Of a stretch of 19,528 nucleotides of DNA, positions 1-7,933 are shown in pieces; positions within the stretch are counted from its first letter, which is position 1; every line of letters starts with the position of its first letter. Below the pieces are notes generated by a model. The model was not told where the DNA came from, searched no databases, and worked only from the letters and a program-made list of their open reading frames with translations. The stretch covers positions 1 through 19,528 of the forward strand of contig CANPZR010000017.1 in NCBI GenBank assembly GCA_947589175.1, given 5' to 3'. The stretch is from an uncultured Lachnospiraceae bacterium (GTDB lineage: Bacteria > Bacillota > Clostridia > Lachnospirales > Lachnospiraceae). The translations under genes were made by a program, and so were the position numbers.

Positions 1-42
1 AGGGGCGTTTCGTCAAATTTTCAATCTTTTTTCATCTTTATA

Positions 43-71
43 TTGGCAATTAAACGTGAATTTATTATAAT
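43..71 (+). promoter_or_regulatory. Sigma-A-type promoter of the DUF5717 operon
   Basis: The -35 box is TTGGCA (43-48) and the -10 box is a perfect TATAAT (66-71), separated by exactly 17 bases. Transcription would begin near 78, leaving a leader of about 58 bases before the ATG at 136. The TTG at 43 is also an in-frame start for the downstream gene, but it lies inside the -35 box and so would not be transcribed from this promoter. Confidence 0.8.
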
Positions 72-135
72 AGAAAGAAAGACCCGATCAGATGCGTGGG
101 AGATATGCCGGGATTTTAAGAAAAAGAGGTCACCG

Positions 136-3100
136 ATGAGAGAAAAAGTATTGGCATTGGCCAGGGGCAATTTTATATACGAGGCGCCGGATCTTGTGAT
201 CCGCCCGGAGAAGCTTTCCTTTACCGTAGTGTCGGGGGAAAGCCGTACGGAGAAGGTGCATATCGGAAATGTCAGAGGACAGAAGATGAAGGGATTCGGG
301 GCAGCGGAGGCGCCGGAGATTGAGTTTCTCCCCGTCTTTCACGGCGAGGAGAACGAGCTGGAGCTGACCGTGAACGCGAAGGAACTGGTGCCGGGAGAGA
401 AGTTAGAGGGCGAGATTCATTTTGTGACAGACTGTGGGGAGGGAACCCTGCCCTACGAGATCTGTATCGTGGCGCCGGAGCTGAAAGACTCTGAGGGAAG
501 AGCCGTGCGGGATTATTTTACCCTGCGGGAGCGCTTTATTGAAAATCCGGAAGAGGGGGTCGCCCTGTTTCACAGCCCGGATTTTGAGAAGGCTTTTCTG
601 TTCCGGGACGAGTCCGGCAAGATTCTGTACCGCCATCTGGCGGAGCGGAACACGAAACTCCAGAGCATGGAAGAATTTCTGGTGGCCATGGGCAAGAAGG
701 AGGCGGTCCGTTTCGCGGTCAGCCACCCGTCCCTGGAAAAGAAAAGGGGCTTAAGCTATGAGATGGTCGGCGAGGATATCCGGGATGTATTGAAAATCCG
801 GGTCAGCACATGGGGAAGCGTGGAAATCCGCATCAGCAGCTCGGCGGACTGGATACAGCCGGATCGGCGCAGTCTCTGGACGGATGAGTCCGACGACGGG
901 CGGATGAGCGTTCCGTTTACGATATCAGAGGACAAGGTGCGGGAGGGGCGCAGGACGGGCTGGATTCTTTTGGAGTCGGTGTATGAGAAGCGGAGGATTC
1001 CGGTGACGGTCCGCCGCAGCCTGGAGGGAGGGAGAGAGCGCGCCGGGAAGCGGGCTGCCCGAAAGGCCTTCGCGGATATGTTCCGCGCTATTCTTGCTTT
1101 TCGAGAAGACCGGCTGGAGCGATATGATTATTCCCGGATTCTCAAAAAGTGCCGCGCAGTTCTGGAGGGAGCGGATCTGAAGGCGGACGTGCTGACGGAA
1201 GGATATATTCCGGTGGCATGCCGGGACGAGGCCGGGATTCTTGGATTTTTCCGCCAGACAGAGGCGCTGCCGGTTCCGGCCGCAAGCGGGACGACGCCGG
1301 AGGTGGAGCGCTATATGGCCATCCAGTATGTCAAGTATCTCTACACAAAGAGAGAAGAGGACAGAGAGCGGATCTGCCTTCTGTTAGAGCAGTATCGGAA
1401 TCAGGGGCATGACAGCCTGTGCCTGTCGTGGATCGGCATTCAGCTGGACAGGCGGTACGAGGAGCTGCAGTGGCGCGCGGACTCTCTCCGGGAGAGGATT
1501 CTTGGGGGAGCAGGCAGTCCTCTCTTTTACTCGGAATTATTTTCCTGTTACAGGCAGGACGTATCGCTGATCCACGCGCTGGATAGCGCCACGCTGGCGG
1601 CTGTGAACTACGGTCTAAAGGCGGGGCTTCTGACGGAGGAGATGGCGGTCAACATCAGTTTTCTGGCGGAGCGCGTAACGGAGTTTTCGCCGTTAGTGTT
1701 CTCGGTGCTGACAAGAATCTATCAGCAGTTTCAGTCAGAGGACGCCCTCCGGAGCATATGCGGGCTTCTGATTCGGAGCGAGAAGAGGCAGAATAAGTAT
1801 TTTCCGTGGTTTGAGCGGGGCGTGAAGGCAAAGCTGCGCCTGACGGAGCTCTACGAATATTATATGTATACAATGGATACGGAGCGGATGTTTTCCCTGC
1901 CGGACTCCGTGATATCCTATTTTCAGTATGAGAATCACCTGACAGAGCGATGCAAGACATTTCTGTACGCTTATATTATCAAAAAAAGGGAGGAAAAGCC
2001 GGAGTATTTCAGGCTTTACGGCACGGCCATCCGGGAATACGCCCTGCGGCAGCTGAGCAGGCACCGCATCAGCGAGGATATGGGAGCGATCTACGAGGGG
2101 CTGTTCCTCATAGAGAATGTGCAGGATTCGGTGGCGCAGAATCTTCCCTATGTCATGTTCGCGGAGAGACTGATTTGCGATAATGAAAATATGAAATATG
2201 TCATTGTGTCCCACCGGGAGATGAAGGAAGAGCTGGCGTACCCCTTAGAGGGCGGACAGGCCGTGATCCAGGTGTATACCCCCAATGTCCAGCTGATTTT
2301 CGTGGACGGGGAGGGGCGCTACCACGCGGGCACGGTGGATTACCGCCGCCAGAAGCTCCTTCATCTGGATGAGTTTGCCATGGCCTGCTATGAAAATGGC
2401 TCAGAGCATTTTGGCCTGTTGGCTCATCTGGCCTCCCAGGCGCTCCGGGCCGTGAAGCTGACGCCCAAGCAGGCGGTGATTCTGCACAAGGTGGCCAACA
2501 GGGAGCTGTTCCGGGACTACACGGACGGCCAGCTGCTGCTGCGGCTGTACGATTTTTACCGGGGGGCGGGCGAGACGGCGCTGCTCCTGGAAGTGCTGGA
2601 CGCCATCCGGCCGGATCACATCAAGAGGGAGCGGCTGGGCGAGGTGGCGTCGGACTGCATTTACCAGGGGCTTTATGACAAGGCGGAGAAGATGCTTCTT
2701 CGCTATGGCATTGAGGGGTGCGACAAAAAGGCGCTGGCCATGCTTTTGCAGTACCGCATCACGAAGAACGGCGGGGACTTTGTCCCGATTCTGATGAAGT
2801 GGGCGGCGTATTTGTACAGGGAGCGCTTTTACGAGCAGGGGACGCTTCACTATCTGCTGCAGTATTATATGGGACCGACGGACACGCTGGCGGCCATATA
2901 CAAGAAGTGCCTGGATATGCCGGAAATTCAGATCGAGGACGGCTCGAAGGAGCGCCTTCTGGGGCAGGTTCTCTTTACCGGAAGCCGTCTGGAGCCCTTT
3001 GAGAAATTATTTCTGGAGTATTATGAGAGAGGCAGCAACCGGGTGTTGGTCAAGGCGTTTTTGTCGGAGTACGCCTATGAGTACCTGGTGGGACGGATCG

Positions 3101-3690
3101 AGCTGTCGGAGCCGGTTTTTTTGAAAATTGAAAAAGAGGCCTTTTACGAGAAGGAAGATGTGATGGTGTTAGCTTCTCTGCGGTATTACAGCAGGCTGAA
3201 CTGCCTTTCTGACAGGCAGCGGGAGTTTGCGGAGCAATATCTGGAGCAGTTTGCCGGGGAGGGGAGGATATTTTCCTTTATGCGCGCCTTTACGGGCAAG
3301 ATGGCGGTTCCCTTTGAAATCGAAAATTCTGTGCTGGTGCAGTACAACAGCGGCACGGACAAGGGAGTGTTCCTCCACATCATCGGCTCGGACGGGGAGG
3401 AAGAAGTCCTTCCTATGACAAAGATATTTGACGGGATTTTTGCAAGGAGCCTGCTTTTGTTTGAGGACGAGGAGAAGAGATGCTATATATATGAAGAGGA
3501 GACGGAAGCACAGACGGACGAGATGGTCCTGAAGGCTCCGTGGCATGGGGAGAACTCCCCCGGATTTTTCAGCATGGTCAATGATATGATCGGGAGAAAA
3601 AAGCAGGGGGATGAAAAACGCTATGAGCATTTGAGAAGACAGTATGAAAAGCAGAGAGCGGCTGCCGCGTCACTGTTTCAGTTACAATAA
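136..3690 (+). CDS. DUF5717 family protein, large Ig-like plus helical-repeat protein
   Basis: Function unknown; I recognise it as the large DUF5717 protein of Lachnospiraceae. It has 1184 aa from the ATG at 136, which follows AAGAGG with 6-base spacing and lies downstream of the promoter. No signal peptide or membrane segment is visible, so it is probably cytosolic. An Ig-like beta domain spans about residues 15-115. A second beta domain at about 213-294, with the core SADWIQPD and a later RTGWILLES, resembles a BACON/Ig fold. Residues 300-1060 are mostly alpha-helical, rich in Tyr, Leu and Arg, and look like degenerate TPR repeats. Two similar small beta modules lie at about 686-733 and 1076-1122. 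The C-terminus is a basic helix. It is the first gene of a four-gene operon, 27 bases before the DUF5716 gene. A scaffold role is inference from architecture only. Confidence 0.8.
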   Translation: MREKVLALARGNFIYEAPDLVIRPEKLSFTVVSGESRTEKVHIGNVRGQKMKGFGAAEAPEIEFLPVFHGEENELELTVNAKELVPGEKLEGEIHFVTDCGEGTLPYEICIVAPELKDSEGRAVRDYFTLRERFIENPEEGVALFHSPDFEKAFLFRDESGKILYRHLAERNTKLQSMEEFLVAMGKKEAVRFAVSHPSLEKKRGLSYEMVGEDIRDVLKIRVSTWGSVEIRISSSADWIQPDRRSLWTDESDDGRMSVPFTISEDKVREGRRTGWILLESVYEKRRIPVTVRRSLEGGRERAGKRAARKAFADMFRAILAFREDRLERYDYSRILKKCRAVLEGADLKADVLTEGYIPVACRDEAGILGFFRQTEALPVPAASGTTPEVERYMAIQYVKYLYTKREEDRERICLLLEQYRNQGHDSLCLSWIGIQLDRRYEELQWRADSLRERILGGAGSPLFYSELFSCYRQDVSLIHALDSATLAAVNYGLKAGLLTEEMAVNISFLAERVTEFSPLVFSVLTRIYQQFQSEDALRSICGLLIRSEKRQNKYFPWFERGVKAKLRLTELYEYYMYTMDTERMFSLPDSVISYFQYENHLTERCKTFLYAYIIKKREEKPEYFRLYGTAIREYALRQLSRHRISEDMGAIYEGLFLIENVQDSVAQNLPYVMFAERLICDNENMKYVIVSHREMKEELAYPLEGGQAVIQVYTPNVQLIFVDGEGRYHAGTVDYRRQKLLHLDEFAMACYENGSEHFGLLAHLASQALRAVKLTPKQAVILHKVANRELFRDYTDGQLLLRLYDFYRGAGETALLLEVLDAIRPDHIKRERLGEVASDCIYQGLYDKAEKMLLRYGIEGCDKKALAMLLQYRITKNGGDFVPILMKWAAYLYRERFYEQGTLHYLLQYYMGPTDTLAAIYKKCLDMPEIQIEDGSKERLLGQVLFTGSRLEPFEKLFLEYYERGSNRVLVKAFLSEYAYEYLVGRIELSEPVFLKIEKEAFYEKEDVMVLASLRYYSRLNCLSDRQREFAEQYLEQFAGEGRIFSFMRAFTGKMAVPFEIENSVLVQYNSGTDKGVFLHIIGSDGEEEVLPMTKIFDGIFARSLLLFEDEEKRCYIYEEETEAQTDEMVLKAPWHGENSPGFFSMVNDMIGRKKQGDEKRYEHLRRQYEKQRAAAASLFQLQ

Positions 3691-3717
3691 GAAGTGTGAG
3701 AAATGAGGAAAGCATAA

Positions 3718-4917
3718 ATGGGAGAACGCACATTACTGCTGGGATATGATCTCTGCGATGGCAGGACACAGATGGCAGTGTACAACAGGACAGAAAGGGA
3801 GCCGGAGTTAGTGGGGCAGACGGAGGACAATCCGGACGCGATTTACGAGACGGCGGTGGAACTGGAGGGGCGGGAGCCGATCCGGGATTTTCTGCCCCGG
3901 ATTCGAAAAGGGGAGAGCATACGGGTGGACGGAAGAAGGTCCGATCCGGCCAACGTGCTGGCCTATTACTTCCGAAAGACGCTGGCGAGAACGCGTAAGA
4001 AATATCCGGGCGAGACCATCAAACAGTTGGTGGTGACGGTTCCGGATTGCCGGAAAAGCTATACGGATCTGATTTACGCCGCCCTGGATAAGCTGTCTAT
4101 TGGACGGGACCGGGCGGTGGTCATAAGCCACAGACAGAGCTTTCTCTACTATGCCCTCAGCCAGAAAAAGGAACTGTGGGTCAACGATGTGGGCCTGTTC
4201 GAGTACGAGGCGGGGAAGTTGGATTACTACCAGATGAGCCTGGACCGCCACAAGACGCCGATTTTGGCAGGGCTTGAACACCGGGATCTCTCCGAGGCGC
4301 TGTCGCTGTCGGATTCCGGCGACGGGCACGAGGGCACGCTCATTGAAAATGTCATTCAGGCGGCGATCCGCAAGCAGATCCTCTCGGTACTCTACATGAC
4401 TGGCGAGGGATTTGAGAAGGAGTGGAGCGATGAGGTGTTCAAGCGCCTCTGCGTGGGACGCCGGCTGTTCCGGGGGCGGAACCTGTACGTGAGCGGGGCC
4501 TGCTACGCGGCCAGGGAGTTCGGCGAGACGGCCAGGCTGGGAGACTATCTCCTGATGGACGAGGATATGGTGACGAGCCGTCTGTCCATTTCTGTGTACG
4601 GGGAGGCGCGGGAGCAGGACTATGTCCTGGTGAAGGCGGGTACGATCTGGTATCAGGCGGACGCTCAGGTGGATGTGATCCCGGACGGGGACAGCGAGCT
4701 GTGCCTGAAGGTTGTAAATATATTTACAAAAGAAGAAAAACGGAAATTTATTGAGCTGACGCCGGTGGAGGGCAAGGTCGGCAGGCACTGCAGGCTGTCG
4801 GTGCGGGTTCGCTTCGCCGATGTAAAGACATGCATTGTCACGGTGAGAGACAAGGGCTTTGGAGAGCTGTTCCCCAGCTCCAACCGGATCTGGGAGAGCA
4901 CGGTGAACATTGATTGA
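3718..4917 (+). CDS. DUF5716 family protein, probable Hsp70/actin-like fold
   Basis: Function unknown; assigned to DUF5716 by overall look and by its place after DUF5717. It has 399 aa; the ATG follows a GAGGAAA site. Residues 5-22 (LLLGYDLCDGRTQMAVYN) resemble the phosphate-1 strand-turn of Hsp70/actin ATPases. Residues 103-127 (QLVVTVPD followed by a helix) resemble the Hsp70 VVTVPA segment, and the run after AVVISHRQSFLYYAL matches the next Hsp70 sub-motif in order. A later LYVSGACYAAREF sits where Hsp70 has its adenosine loop, but the double-Gly signature is missing. No membrane segment or signal peptide is seen. I infer a divergent, possibly nucleotide-binding, actin/Hsp70-like protein; activity cannot be judged from sequence. 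The 36 bases to the next gene hold no terminator, supporting co-transcription. Confidence 0.7.
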   Translation: MGERTLLLGYDLCDGRTQMAVYNRTEREPELVGQTEDNPDAIYETAVELEGREPIRDFLPRIRKGESIRVDGRRSDPANVLAYYFRKTLARTRKKYPGETIKQLVVTVPDCRKSYTDLIYAALDKLSIGRDRAVVISHRQSFLYYALSQKKELWVNDVGLFEYEAGKLDYYQMSLDRHKTPILAGLEHRDLSEALSLSDSGDGHEGTLIENVIQAAIRKQILSVLYMTGEGFEKEWSDEVFKRLCVGRRLFRGRNLYVSGACYAAREFGETARLGDYLLMDEDMVTSRLSISVYGEAREQDYVLVKAGTIWYQADAQVDVIPDGDSELCLKVVNIFTKEEKRKFIELTPVEGKVGRHCRLSVRVRFADVKTCIVTVRDKGFGELFPSSNRIWESTVNID

Positions 4918-4953
4918 GCAGGACGGATTTATTACGGAAAGAGGGAGAATCCC

Positions 4954-5721
4954 ATGATGATCTTATGCCAGGGGAAGATGGCGCGGAAGCCGTATGAGAT
5001 GCCCTATACGGGTCAGAAGGTGTACTCACTGGAAGAGCTGTGCTATTATTTATATCATAACATCTATAGCATCAACGAGGAATTTTTTCAGGATTCCCTG
5101 CCGGGATGGCTGCGGGACGAAGCGGGATGCCCGGAGCTTGCGGACAAGATTGAGGCGATTTTGGCAGACGACCCTCAGTTAAAGGATCTGGTGGTCACGC
5201 TGATGTGCGGCTGCGATTACTATAAGGAGGCCGAGATCCGCAAGCTAGTGGAGATTATTGACGGAATTGCCAATCTACCGCTTTACAAAAAGAAAAAAAT
5301 CAAGGCGGACAATTTTCTCCGGGCAGGCCGGTACGGGCGGAGCCTTGTGGAATACCGAAAATTGCTGCACGGTTCTTTCGCCGTGAATTTTACCACGGAG
5401 GAGTATGGCGATATTCTGCATAACCAGGGCATTGCGCGGTTCTATGCCGCATCCTTTGCCGAGGCGGAGCAGGATTTTAAGGAGGCCTATGCCAGAAACA
5501 ACAAAAGGATTTCGCTGCAGCATTACCTCTGGCTTCTGCTGATGCAGGAGAAGGAGCAGCTGTTTGAGGCAGAGGCCGTCACATATGGCATGAGTCCGGA
5601 AGAGATCCAGGCTACGCTGTTCCGGTACAAGGAGGCGGTGGCGTCCTGCCGCGTGCCGGAGCGGGGAGAGGATGATATTGCGGAGTACAAGAGACAGCTG
5701 ATTACGGCGTTTGCGCATTAA
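4954..5721 (+). CDS. TPR-like hypothetical protein
   Basis: I do not recognise a named family. The protein has 255 aa. Start ATG 4954 (a second ATG is at 4957) follows GAGGGAG with normal spacing. The N-terminal 110 residues are mixed and mostly helical, with LEELCYYLYHNIYSINEEFF near the start. From about residue 115 onward, helical hairpins such as ADNFLRAGRYGRSLVEYRKLL and GIARFYAASFAEAEQDFKEAY fit the TPR consensus (small residue, Gly/Ala, then A-x-x-x-F/Y). No membrane segment is present. It probably acts as a protein-binding adaptor for the other products of this operon (inference). Its last 13 codons have been copied in tandem just past the stop codon, giving three further decayed copies of the ending. 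Confidence 0.7.
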   Translation: MMILCQGKMARKPYEMPYTGQKVYSLEELCYYLYHNIYSINEEFFQDSLPGWLRDEAGCPELADKIEAILADDPQLKDLVVTLMCGCDYYKEAEIRKLVEIIDGIANLPLYKKKKIKADNFLRAGRYGRSLVEYRKLLHGSFAVNFTTEEYGDILHNQGIARFYAASFAEAEQDFKEAYARNNKRISLQHYLWLLLMQEKEQLFEAEAVTYGMSPEEIQATLFRYKEAVASCRVPERGEDDIAEYKRQLITAFAH

Positions 5722-5796
5722 AGAGTACAGGAACAAGGCGTTTGCGCGTTAAGGGAGCAAAAGATCACGGCGTTTGCGCATTAGTTTGCGTATTAA
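5683..5796 (+). repeat. Decayed tandem copies of the upstream gene's 3' end
   Basis: The sequence GGCGTTTGCGCATTAA, which ends the TPR-like gene (5706-5721), recurs as GGCGTTTGCGCGTTAA (5737-5752) and GGCGTTTGCGCATTAG (5769-5784), then as the shorter GTTTGCGTATTAA (5784-5796). Unit spacing is 31-32 bases. The bases before each copy also resemble the gene end (GAGTACA at 5683 and 5723, GAGCAAA at 5755). Each copy ends in a stop codon. This looks like tandem duplication of about 30 bases followed by drift. Confidence 0.8.
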
Positions 5797-5813
5797 AGGA
5801 GGAAGCGGCAGTT

Positions 5814-7052
5814 TTGAAGCTATTGGGCAGATTTTCGATTTTTTCCAGACACAGGGAGAACGTTCCCGGGGCGGAGGATTCTCCGGCGGGGAGCGGCTCG
5901 GAGAAGCGTGATTTTGAGCGGGATATGACCGAGGTGGACCGGGTCATAAAGGAACCGGTGGCGGTGGAGAAGGAAAAAGTCAATATACGGGATGATCGGG
6001 CGAGGGGGGCGTACCTGAACCGGCTGTACGACTCGATTGTGGAGGCGAAGGGCCAGTGCGCGGGAATTAAGCATGAGTACGGACAGGTGACATCTTATCT
6101 GAAAGACATCCAGCTCATCGACCAGGCGCCGGAAGAGGAAAAGCAGGAGCTTTACGGGGCGGCCCGCCGGATCGTGGAGCTGACGGAGGAGCGCCTCCGC
6201 CTGCAGAAGCAGAAATATAAGATGACGGGCCCTCAGAAGCGCGCCATGGAAAATTATGAGCACGTGGTGGAGGACGACATTAAGAAGCTTCTGGAGTACG
6301 AGGATTACCAGATGAAGATCAAGCACGACCTGCGGCAGCTGGGGAGCGAGAAAAACCTTCTGCTGGCGGATAAGCGGGATATCATTCGGGGACAGCGCAC
6401 GCTGAGGAGCATCGGGAAGGTGCTGGCGGGCATACTGGCGGCTATCGGCGCAATGCTGCTCGCGCTTCTTCTTCTCTTTGAAGTGGACATTACCATGCCC
6501 TTTTCCGCCACGGCGGCCTTTGCCTTCGTGGTGGCGGTCCTGATTCTGAACGAGGCCAGGAAAAACCGCATTGATATGGTGATTACGGAGAAAAAGTGCA
6601 ACCGGGCGATTTTTTTGAGCAACCGGGTCAAAATCAAGTATGTCAATAATGTCCGGACCCTGGATTACATGTACCACAAGTACCAGGTCCGCAATGCTAC
6701 GGAGCTGGATTTTGTCTACGGGCAGTATAAAAAGGCGAAAAAAGAGTGGGCCAGGCAGCGGGAGGGAACCATTCTGCTCAATGAGAATAACCAGATTCTT
6801 ATGCGGGAGCTGCAGCGGCTGGGGGTCAGGGACCGGGATATCTGGTTCGGCCAGGCCAAGGCGCTCATTGAGCCCAAGGAGATGGTGGAGGTCCGCCATG
6901 AGCTGAATGTGCGCAGGCAGAAGCTCCGGGAGCAGCTGGATTACAATACCGGCATTATGGAGGACTGCCTGGCGGAGATGGAGCGCATCCGGAACCAGAA
7001 GCCCCAGTACGCGGAGGAAGTGGAGATGCTGCTGGGCAGCCGGGCGCAGTAA
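5814..7052 (+). CDS. Coiled-coil protein with two membrane helices, unknown function
   Basis: No named family is recognised. The preferred start is TTG 5814, which lies 11 bases after a strong AGGAGG (5797-5802) and gives 412 aa. An earlier in-frame ATG at 5742 lies within the decayed repeat tract and has no Shine-Dalgarno. Residues 1-50 are polar and probably disordered. Residues about 90-195 are charged helices with coiled-coil character. Two hydrophobic helices follow at about 203-224 and 230-249, linked by a short turn (a membrane hairpin, so both ends should face the same side). A second long charged helical region runs from about 255 to 405. The highly charged arms suggest they are cytoplasmic. 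As the last gene of the DUF5717 operon it could tether that complex to the membrane; this is inference. Confidence 0.75.
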   Translation: MKLLGRFSIFSRHRENVPGAEDSPAGSGSEKRDFERDMTEVDRVIKEPVAVEKEKVNIRDDRARGAYLNRLYDSIVEAKGQCAGIKHEYGQVTSYLKDIQLIDQAPEEEKQELYGAARRIVELTEERLRLQKQKYKMTGPQKRAMENYEHVVEDDIKKLLEYEDYQMKIKHDLRQLGSEKNLLLADKRDIIRGQRTLRSIGKVLAGILAAIGAMLLALLLLFEVDITMPFSATAAFAFVVAVLILNEARKNRIDMVITEKKCNRAIFLSNRVKIKYVNNVRTLDYMYHKYQVRNATELDFVYGQYKKAKKEWARQREGTILLNENNQILMRELQRLGVRDRDIWFGQAKALIEPKEMVEVRHELNVRRQKLREQLDYNTGIMEDCLAEMERIRNQKPQYAEEVEMLLGSRAQ

Positions 7053-7072
7053 AAAATGGATTGAAACGGACA

Positions 7073-7220
7073 GTGTGAAAAATCACGCTGATGCGATGAT
7101 TTTTCGCACGGCAATTTGTTTCTGAGCGAAAACAAATTGCAAAGCGAACATAGTTCGCTATGGATGGCAGATGAGAAACTGCATACGCAGTTTTCTCATC
7201 GCCTCTTCGCGACAAGTCGC
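7073..7220. repeat. Hairpin-array element: five consecutive inverted repeats
   Basis: Nearly every base belongs to a hairpin. H1: arms 7073-7085 and 7097-7109 (13 pairs, one G-T), with three more pairs inside. H2: arms 7111-7121 and 7130-7140 (11 perfect pairs). H3: 7143-7149 with 7153-7159, or alternatively CATAG-TTCG-CTATG at 7149-7162. H4: 7170-7182 with 7187-7200 (13 pairs, one bulge), extended by GGC/GCC at 7166-7168 and 7201-7203. H5: 7209-7213 with 7216-7220. There is no T-tract, so it is not a simple terminator, and no protein reading is convincing. It resembles a clustered palindromic intergenic repeat or a folded RNA; copies elsewhere in the genome cannot be checked here. Confidence 0.75.
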
Positions 7221-7238
7221 TCAGAAATGAGGAGTAAT

Positions 7239-7883
7239 ATGAGGCCAGAAGTGGATTATCGATTATATTTATGTACTGACAGGAGCCTTATGACCACGGA
7301 TACGCTGGAGGAGGCGGTGGAGCTGGCCATCAAGGGCGGAGTGACCGTTGTGCAGCTTCGGGAAAAGAACTGCACGTCACGGGAGTTCTACCAGCTGGCA
7401 AAAAGCGTGAAGGTCATCACCGACGCCTACGAGGTGCCGCTGATCATCAACGACCGGGTGGACATCGCCCAGGCGGTGGGGGCGGACGGCGTGCATCTGG
7501 GGCAGAAGGACATACCGGTGCAGGCGGCCCGGAACATTCTGGGGCCGGACAAGTTAGTGGGGGCTACGGCCAACACCCGCAGACAGGCGGTGGAGGCGTG
7601 GAAATCCGGCGCTGACTATCTGGGGGTGGGAGACGTATTCGGCTCCGTCACCAAGACGGATACCCGGCCGGTGACGGTGGAGGAACTAAGAGAAATCCGC
7701 CAGAGCGTGCAGATACCTGTCATCGCCATTGGCGGAATAAAAGCGGACAATATTCAGAAACTGCAGCCAGCCGGAATCGACGGCGTGGCCGTAATATCAG
7801 CCATTATCGGCCGGAGAAATATCACGGCGGCCGCGGAAGATCTGTTCTATAAAGTAAATAAATTCATATGCCCCGGAGCGTGA
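7239..7883 (+). CDS. thiE: Thiamine-phosphate synthase ThiE
   Basis: ThiE joins hydroxymethylpyrimidine diphosphate and thiazole phosphate to make thiamine phosphate in the cytosol. It has 214 aa from ATG 7239, which follows AGGAG (7230-7234) and matches the family's usual length. ATG 7227 is in frame but overlaps that ribosome binding site. The TIM-barrel motifs are present in order: VTVVQLREK (residues 35-43, with Gln39, Arg41 and Lys43), LIINDRVDIA (68-77), GADGVHLGQKD (81-91), GATANT (108-113), the diphosphate-binding VTKTD segment (137-141), then IPVIAIGGI and VAVISAI. The gene stands alone: no other thi gene and no TPP riboswitch lie in the window. The hairpin array fills its upstream gap. 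It converges with the PHP gene 50 bases downstream. Confidence 0.92.
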   Translation: MRPEVDYRLYLCTDRSLMTTDTLEEAVELAIKGGVTVVQLREKNCTSREFYQLAKSVKVITDAYEVPLIINDRVDIAQAVGADGVHLGQKDIPVQAARNILGPDKLVGATANTRRQAVEAWKSGADYLGVGDVFGSVTKTDTRPVTVEELREIRQSVQIPVIAIGGIKADNIQKLQPAGIDGVAVISAIIGRRNITAAAEDLFYKVNKFICPGA

Positions 7884-7895
7884 TGAAAGTCGGCC

Positions 7896-7912
7896 CAGCG
7901 CGAGCGCGCCTG
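7896..7912. other. GC-rich hairpin between convergent genes
   Basis: CAGCGCG (7896-7902) faces CGCGCCTG (7905-7912) with a one-base bulge, in the 50-base gap between the convergent thiE and PHP genes. No T-tract follows on either strand, so a role as a bidirectional terminator is only possible. The loop would be two bases unless the inner pair opens. Confidence 0.3.
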
Positions 7913-7933
7913 TGAGATTTCGATTCGGCGGCG

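Noticed and set aside
5820..6899. A 359-codon open frame on the minus strand opposite the coiled-coil gene
   Set aside because: It is a shadow of a GC-rich coding gene: low-complexity His/Leu/Arg/Pro composition, no ribosome binding site and no recognisable motif. The same holds for the long antisense frames at 3808-4788 and 18234-19043.
7053..7238. TPP riboswitch upstream of thiE
   Set aside because: A CTGAG is present at 7122-7126, but the rest of the THI-box core and its paired helices are missing, and the region is better explained by five independent hairpins.
7116..7238. Extended N-terminus of ThiE from ATG 7116
   Set aside because: The 41 extra codons run through the hairpin array, have no ribosome binding site and match nothing in ThiE; ATG 7239 has AGGAG and gives the standard length.
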